Shown piece after piece: positions 4,176-7,769 of a stretch of DNA of 7,769 nt. A program made the position numbers and the translations under genes. Each line of letters opens with the position of its first letter. The first letter of the stretch is position 1. Origin of the DNA: Oscillospiraceae bacterium (lineage in GTDB: Bacteria; Bacillota; Clostridia; Oscillospirales; Ethanoligenentaceae); contig DOXU01000242.1 in assembly GCA_003518885.1 (NCBI GenBank), positions 1 to 7,769 on the forward strand. The letters are read 5' to 3'. The notes under the pieces were generated by a model. It did not search any database. It was given only the letters and a program-made list of their open reading frames with translations, and had not been told where the DNA came from.

Positions 4176-6163
4176 AAATAGTATTATCTCCATCGGCGGG
4201 ATTTTGTTTTGGTGTAAAGCGTGCAGTTGAGCTCGTAGAAGGTCTTTTAAAAGAAGGCAAGTCTGTGTATACATTAGGACCGTTGATTCACAATCCACGC
4301 TTCGTTCAAGAGCTTGAAGATCGAGGAGCACGTGTTGTAAATTCTCCATCGGAAGTACCCAAAGATGCTGTTATGGTCATTAGGAGCCATGGCGTGCCCC
4401 GGTCTGTATATGAAGAGGCTGAAAAAATTGGATTGGAAGTAGTGGATGCCACTTGCCCTTATGTGGGCAAAATCCATAAACTAGTTGCGGACGCTTCTCA
4501 ATCAGGTTCTGTGGTGTTGATTGCAGGAAATCCTTCACATCCCGAAGTGATCGGGATTAAAGGGCATTGCAGTGAAGCATATGTATTTGAAGATCTGAAG
4601 GAATTGAAAGAAATCGTTGAGAAACATCGAGAATTGTGCGATAAAAGTATCGTTGCCGTTGCCCAAACAACATTTAATGCCAAAGAATGGGTGAAGTGTT
4701 GCGATTTTATGAAAAAGGTATATACAAACCCGATTATTTTTGATACAATATGTAGTACAACATCAATAAGGCGGCAAGAGGCTGAGAAACTTGCTTCACA
4801 GGCGGACGTTATGATCGTCGTCGGTGGGCGGGGTAGTTCCAATACTGCGAAATTGCAAACATTGTGTGCTGCGCAGTGTCCCTCTTTTCTGGTAGAAGGT
4901 GCTTCGGAACTTCCGACTGAAGTTTTAGTAGACGCCGGCTGTATTGGTGTTACGGCTGGAGCTTCAACTCCAACCCGCATAATAAAGGAGGTTCTAAACA
5001 CTATGGCAGGACTTGAGAATACGGACAACTTGGATAATGAGAATGAGGATATAACAGAGCCTGAAGATATTGATTTTGCAGCAGCGCTTGAAAAATCTTT
5101 TAAGACATTATCTGTCGATGAGAGAGTTAAAGGCGTGGTCGTCGGTTTTTCTTCGAATGAGGTACAGGTAGATCTGGGCACAAAACATGCCGGATATGTT
5201 CCTTTTTCAGAGTTGACAGATGATCCTACTGTAAAACCAGAGGATATCTTGAATGTTGGCGATGAAATAGAACTCGTAGTGTTGCGCGTGAATGATCAAG
5301 ATGGAACAGTTGCACTTTCTAAACGGCGCATTGATGCTCTTAAGAGCTGGGATGAAATCGTCGATGCTTCTGAGGAAGATAAGGTTGTTGAAGGTACCGT
5401 TATTGAGGTGATCAAGGGCGGCTTATTGGCAACTGTTAATGGAGTAAAAGTCTTTATTCCTGCTTCACAGTCTGGCATTCCACGTAGTGGTGATTTGAGC
5501 ACATTGTTGCACAAACCAGTTAACATGAAGATTATTGAAATCAACAGCGGTCGTAAACGTGCCGTTGGTTCTATCCGTGCGGTCTTGAAAGAAGAACGTA
5601 AAAAGCTGGCCGAGAAATTCTGGGAAGAGGCCGAAATCGGCAAACAGTACACTGGCAAAGTCAAATCTCTCACTTCCTATGGTGCATTTGTGGACCTGGG
5701 TGGAGTGGACGGTATGATCCATGTGTCTGAGCTTTCCTGGTCACGCATTCGCCATCCTTCCGAGGTCGTGAATGTTGGGGATACAGTGAATGTAACCATT
5801 AAAGATTTGAACCCAGAAACAAAAAAAGTCTCTCTTTCTTATGCAGACAAAGGTGAAAATCCTTGGGATGTTTTTGCAAGAGAATATCACGTTGGTGATA
5901 TTGTGGACGCCAAAATTGTTAACTTTATGACTTTTGGTGCATTTGCGCAGATTATTCCGGGTGTGGATGGTTTAATTCATATTTCCCAAATTGCGGATCA
6001 TCATGTAGCAAAGCCGCAGGATGAACTGGAAATGGGACAGGAAGTCCGTGTTAAAATCATCGAGGTTGAAGAGGATCGTAAACGTATTAGCTTGTCTATT
6101 AGAGAAGCTGAAGACGAAGAAGGTTCCAGTTACGATTCTGACGACAATTATGATGAAGACTAA
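4172..6163 (+). CDS. ispH-rpsA: IspH-ribosomal protein S1 fusion (HMBPP reductase / 30S S1)
   Basis: A 663-residue two-part protein. Residues 1 to about 277 are IspH, the [4Fe-4S] enzyme of the last MEP-pathway step, which reduces HMBPP to isopentenyl and dimethylallyl diphosphate. The three cluster cysteines are C12 (GFCFGV), C95 (DATCP) and C194 (DTICSTT). Substrate residues are H40, H73, H123, E125, T166 and the SSN around 222-224. After an acidic linker (about 281-300) come four S1 RNA-binding domains at roughly 318-386, 405-467, 492-558 and 574-643, and an acidic tail (645-663). The third and fourth have textbook S1 sequences (GAFVDLGGVDGMIHVSEL; GVDGLIHISQI). The gene starts with GTG, overlaps plsC by GTGA, and has GGAGG (4157-4161) ten bases upstream. 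Such fusions are known in Clostridia and Negativicutes. An in-frame internal start lies at the junction. Confidence 0.96.
   Translation: MKIVLSPSAGFCFGVKRAVELVEGLLKEGKSVYTLGPLIHNPRFVQELEDRGARVVNSPSEVPKDAVMVIRSHGVPRSVYEEAEKIGLEVVDATCPYVGKIHKLVADASQSGSVVLIAGNPSHPEVIGIKGHCSEAYVFEDLKELKEIVEKHRELCDKSIVAVAQTTFNAKEWVKCCDFMKKVYTNPIIFDTICSTTSIRRQEAEKLASQADVMIVVGGRGSSNTAKLQTLCAAQCPSFLVEGASELPTEVLVDAGCIGVTAGASTPTRIIKEVLNTMAGLENTDNLDNENEDITEPEDIDFAAALEKSFKTLSVDERVKGVVVGFSSNEVQVDLGTKHAGYVPFSELTDDPTVKPEDILNVGDEIELVVLRVNDQDGTVALSKRRIDALKSWDEIVDASEEDKVVEGTVIEVIKGGLLATVNGVKVFIPASQSGIPRSGDLSTLLHKPVNMKIIEINSGRKRAVGSIRAVLKEERKKLAEKFWEEAEIGKQYTGKVKSLTSYGAFVDLGGVDGMIHVSELSWSRIRHPSEVVNVGDTVNVTIKDLNPETKKVSLSYADKGENPWDVFAREYHVGDIVDAKIVNFMTFGAFAQIIPGVDGLIHISQIADHHVAKPQDELEMGQEVRVKIIEVEEDRKRISLSIREAEDEEGSSYDSDDNYDED
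4984..5005 (+). promoter_or_regulatory. Internal Shine-Dalgarno and ATG at the IspH/S1 junction
   Basis: AAAGGAGGT (4984-4992) is nearly fully complementary to the 3' end of 16S rRNA. The next ATG, at 5003-5005, is in frame with the fusion (codon 278), with ten bases between the T of the motif and the ATG. It is at least as strong as the ribosome binding sites of the annotated gene starts in this window. It falls just after the last conserved IspH helix (TRIIKEVLN, 268-276) and before the acidic leader of S1. This is where a separate rpsA start would be expected. Confidence 0.7.
5003..6163 (+). CDS. rpsA: Possible free 30S ribosomal protein S1 from an internal start
   Basis: Translation from the internal ATG would give a 386-residue protein with four S1 domains and an acidic C-terminal tail, which is the usual size and architecture of Firmicute S1 proteins such as YpfD. 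Its first residues (MAGLENTDN, then a Glu/Asp-rich stretch and FAAALEKSFKTL) look like a genuine S1 N-terminus. S1-type proteins bind single-stranded mRNA and help load it on the 30S subunit, though in Firmicutes the role is less strict than in E. coli. Arginine codons support a separately and highly expressed segment: CGA, CGG and AGG make up 7 of 11 arginines before codon 278 but only 1 of 16 after it, where CGT and CGC dominate. This is an inference; the same bases also encode the full fusion. Confidence 0.55.
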   Translation: MAGLENTDNLDNENEDITEPEDIDFAAALEKSFKTLSVDERVKGVVVGFSSNEVQVDLGTKHAGYVPFSELTDDPTVKPEDILNVGDEIELVVLRVNDQDGTVALSKRRIDALKSWDEIVDASEEDKVVEGTVIEVIKGGLLATVNGVKVFIPASQSGIPRSGDLSTLLHKPVNMKIIEINSGRKRAVGSIRAVLKEERKKLAEKFWEEAEIGKQYTGKVKSLTSYGAFVDLGGVDGMIHVSELSWSRIRHPSEVVNVGDTVNVTIKDLNPETKKVSLSYADKGENPWDVFAREYHVGDIVDAKIVNFMTFGAFAQIIPGVDGLIHISQIADHHVAKPQDELEMGQEVRVKIIEVEEDRKRISLSIREAEDEEGSSYDSDDNYDED

Positions 6164-6189
6164 CTGTTAGCCTATTAGTTAGTATGAAT

Positions 6190-6226
6190 TTGAATGCGCA
6201 TACTGCGAAAGCGGTATGCGCATTTT
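6190..6226 (+). terminator. Terminator after ispH-rpsA with GAAA tetraloop
   Basis: AATGCGCATAC (6193-6203) pairs perfectly with GTATGCGCATT (6214-6224). The stem continues inward by T-G, G-C and C-G pairs to close on a GAAA tetraloop (6207-6210), giving about 14 pairs. A T run follows (6223-6226) and resumes at 6231-6234 after GATA. The hairpin lies 30 bases after the stop codon. The interrupted T tract may make termination partial, but position and stability fit the end of the cmk-plsC-ispH-rpsA unit. Confidence 0.82.
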
Positions 6227-6254
6227 GATATTTTATCTATTTATCTAGTATTCT
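6225..6254 (+). promoter_or_regulatory. Candidate addB promoter overlapping the terminator tail
   Basis: TTGATA (6225-6230) matches five of six -35 consensus positions and begins within the T run of the preceding terminator. Possible -10 elements are TAGTAT (6246-6251, 15-base spacer) and TATTCT (6249-6254, 18-base spacer), each four of six. Transcription would start around 6258-6262, a short distance before the addB start at 6271. The spacing is not ideal in either case. Confidence 0.38.
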
Positions 6255-6270
6255 AAAAAGGATGTTTAAT

Positions 6271-7769
6271 ATGCTGCGTTTAATTTTGGGCAGGGCAGGA
6301 AGTGGAAAGACACATTTGGCCTTGGATACAGCCATAAAAATTGCTTCATCTGGCAAAGATGTCGTATTTGTCGTACCTGAACAGTTTACATTTGAAACAG
6401 AGCGTACTTTGTTAGAAAGTTTGGGTCCATCTATGTGCTTGCATGCAGAGGTGCTGAGTTTCTCTCGTATGGCTACTCGTGTTTTTGAATTGTATGGAGG
6501 TCGCTCGGGAAGAGCTATTGATGATTGCGGCAGATTATTATTAATGAATCGTGCGGTGAAGCAAGTACGTGACATGCTGAAAGTATATCGTTCTCAAGCA
6601 GAAAGTATTGCTTTTTCGAAAAAAATGGTGGATACTCTTTCCGAATTTAAATATAGAGGCATTTCTGCTGCTGATCTGTTAGATGTGGGCAGGAGGGCTA
6701 AAGATGAGGCGCTAAATTTTAAATTAATGGATTTATCTTTGTTGCTTCAAACATATGATGCTATGTCTTCTACATTGTTTATGGATTCTTTGGATGATTT
6801 GACGAGGCTATCCGAGAAGTTGGAGAAACATCTTTTCTTTCAGAATAAAATTGTTATCATAGATGCCTTTAAAGGATTTACCTCACCACAAAAAGAAGTG
6901 ATCGCTCACATATTGCAACAATCACAAGATGTCTACATCGCGCTTTGTGTGGATGGGGTAAGGCAAAATGCAGACGAGATGGGTTTGTTTTCACCTGTCA
7001 GAAAAACGGCCAGAGAACTCATCCAAATGGCGAATCATTTAGGGCAGCAGGTTGCATCTCCAATTTTATTAAAAGAACAGTATCGTTTTTCATCATCGGA
7101 TCTTGCTGCTTTAGAGAAAAATATTTTTCGTGTCAAACATGTATGCACAGAAGAAATCAAGAATATTCATCTTATTTCTGCTGAAAACGTATACGAGGAG
7201 TCACAATTCGTGGCACAGGAAATTTCTCGCCTTGTGCAAAAAGAAAATGCTCGTTACAAGGATATTGTAGTTATTTCTCGTGGCTTGTCTTTATACAATG
7301 GTATTTTAGATCCAATTTGTAAAAAGTATGGTATTCCGCTTTTCTTGGATGCCCAACGGGATTTGACTTCTCATCCATTGATGGCATTTTTCCTAGATGC
7401 ATTAGATGCAATAACAACCGATTTTCGCCAGGAGGTTGTTTTACGTATGCTGAAAACCGGATTGGCTGGTATTACGTCGGTTGAAATCGCTGAACTCGAA
7501 AATTATCTTTACACATGGAATTATCAAGGCATTGAAGCGTGGAATAATGAGTGGACAGAACACCCAGATGGCATTGGTAAGGAAAAAAGTGAACGTTCTC
7601 AAAGGCATTTAAAAGGGCTAAATCGGCTACGAGAACGTGTATTAATGCCATTAAAACAACTTTCTTGTGCACTTGAAACGGCAGAGTCTGGTTCACAAAA
7701 GGTATTAGCCCTATATAATTTTTTGCTTTCTATGCGGGCAGAAGAACAGATGACACAGATGTGCACAAA
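6271..7769 (+). CDS. addB: AddB, helicase-nuclease subunit B (N-terminal part, cut by window edge)
   Basis: An uninterrupted frame of 499 complete codons runs off the window edge without a stop. It is the N-terminal part of AddB, the partner of AddA in the AddAB enzyme that processes double-strand breaks for RecA recombination in most Firmicutes. Visible features are the Walker A motif GRAGSGKT at 7-14, the family segment VVPEQFTFETE at 34-44 and VLSFSRMATRVF at 61-72. FKGFTSPQKE (204-213) follows the strand IVIIDA (195-200), the Walker B region of the inactive-helicase fold. AddB proteins are usually about 1,100-1,200 residues, so over half, including the C-terminal iron-sulfur nuclease domain, lies outside. 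The ATG at 6271 is chosen over the in-frame ATG at 6262 because AAAAAGG (6255-6261) sits nine bases before the former and directly abuts the latter. addA would be expected downstream. Confidence 0.9.
   Translation, partial: MLRLILGRAGSGKTHLALDTAIKIASSGKDVVFVVPEQFTFETERTLLESLGPSMCLHAEVLSFSRMATRVFELYGGRSGRAIDDCGRLLLMNRAVKQVRDMLKVYRSQAESIAFSKKMVDTLSEFKYRGISAADLLDVGRRAKDEALNFKLMDLSLLLQTYDAMSSTLFMDSLDDLTRLSEKLEKHLFFQNKIVIIDAFKGFTSPQKEVIAHILQQSQDVYIALCVDGVRQNADEMGLFSPVRKTARELIQMANHLGQQVASPILLKEQYRFSSSDLAALEKNIFRVKHVCTEEIKNIHLISAENVYEESQFVAQEISRLVQKENARYKDIVVISRGLSLYNGILDPICKKYGIPLFLDAQRDLTSHPLMAFFLDALDAITTDFRQEVVLRMLKTGLAGITSVEIAELENYLYTWNYQGIEAWNNEWTEHPDGIGKEKSERSQRHLKGLNRLRERVLMPLKQLSCALETAESGSQKVLALYNFLLSMRAEEQMTQMCT

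Noticed and set aside
3955..4349. Overlapping open frames on both strands at the plsC/ispH junction
   Set aside because: Both PlsC and IspH are fully accounted for in their own frames, with conserved motifs up to the overlap. The alternative frames have no family resemblance.
4498..5181. Long antisense open frame of 227 codons on the minus strand within ispH-rpsA
   Set aside because: It is a shadow of the strongly supported sense gene. The translation is rich in Ser, Thr and Ile without any recognisable domain.
6159..6183. Seven-base inverted repeat ACTAACT / AGTTAGT around the ispH-rpsA stop codon
   Set aside because: It is short and A+T rich, has an 11-base loop and no T tract, and a much better terminator hairpin follows at 6193-6224.
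6945..7184. Plus-strand 79-codon open frame inside addB
   Set aside because: The AddB frame is continuous through the same bases and carries family motifs. The alternative frame has an ordinary shadow composition.
1..7769. Mobile element, CRISPR array, tRNA/rRNA, toxin-antitoxin or defence system
   Set aside because: No transposase or integrase motifs, no regularly spaced repeats and no small paired genes were found. AddB is a core recombination gene and its presence alone does not make this a defence island.

Overview
The window is a compact, all-plus-strand stretch of a bacterial chromosome made almost entirely of housekeeping genes. The best taxonomic clue is the 663-residue fusion of IspH with a four-domain ribosomal protein S1. 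That architecture is known from anaerobic Firmicutes (Clostridia and Negativicutes). Together with moderate A+T content, strong AGGAGG-type ribosome binding sites and an AddB-type (not RecBCD) recombination gene, it points to a Firmicute, most likely in the Negativicutes/Veillonellaceae range. This placement is inference from gene content, not from a marker-gene alignment.

Layout: positions 1-60 probably hold the last codons of an upstream gene. A YfcE-type metallophosphodiesterase (84-626) follows and ends at a strong hairpin/T-tract terminator (about 630-698). A new unit then starts with an RpiR-family regulator (791-1660), which overlaps a YhiN/HI0933-type flavoprotein (1657-2865) by ATGA. 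After 48 bases come cytidylate kinase cmk (2914-3579), a PlsC-type acyltransferase (3576-4175, ATGA overlap) and ispH-rpsA (4172-6163, GTGA overlap). A hairpin closed by a GAAA tetraloop (6190-6226) ends this unit. A promoter-like pair follows, and then the first 499 codons of addB (6271 to the window edge, still open).

How the genes relate: cmk next to the S1 gene is an old arrangement, seen as cmk-rpsA in Escherichia coli and cmk-ypfD in Bacillus subtilis. Here plsC and ispH sit between them, so CMP recycling, phosphatidic acid synthesis, isoprenoid precursor synthesis and translation are chained by four-base start/stop overlaps that favour translational coupling. The regulator and flavoprotein upstream form a coupled pair and may be read into the same transcript, because I see no terminator between them and cmk.

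The most interesting signal lies inside the fusion gene. Exactly at the IspH/S1 boundary there is a near-consensus Shine-Dalgarno (AAAGGAGGT, 4984-4992) followed by an in-frame ATG at 5003. Arginine codon use also changes sharply at that point. Together these suggest the gene can make a free, highly expressed S1 protein as well as the full-length fusion. I see no mobile element, CRISPR array, tRNA, rRNA or defence cassette, and no wholly novel system.
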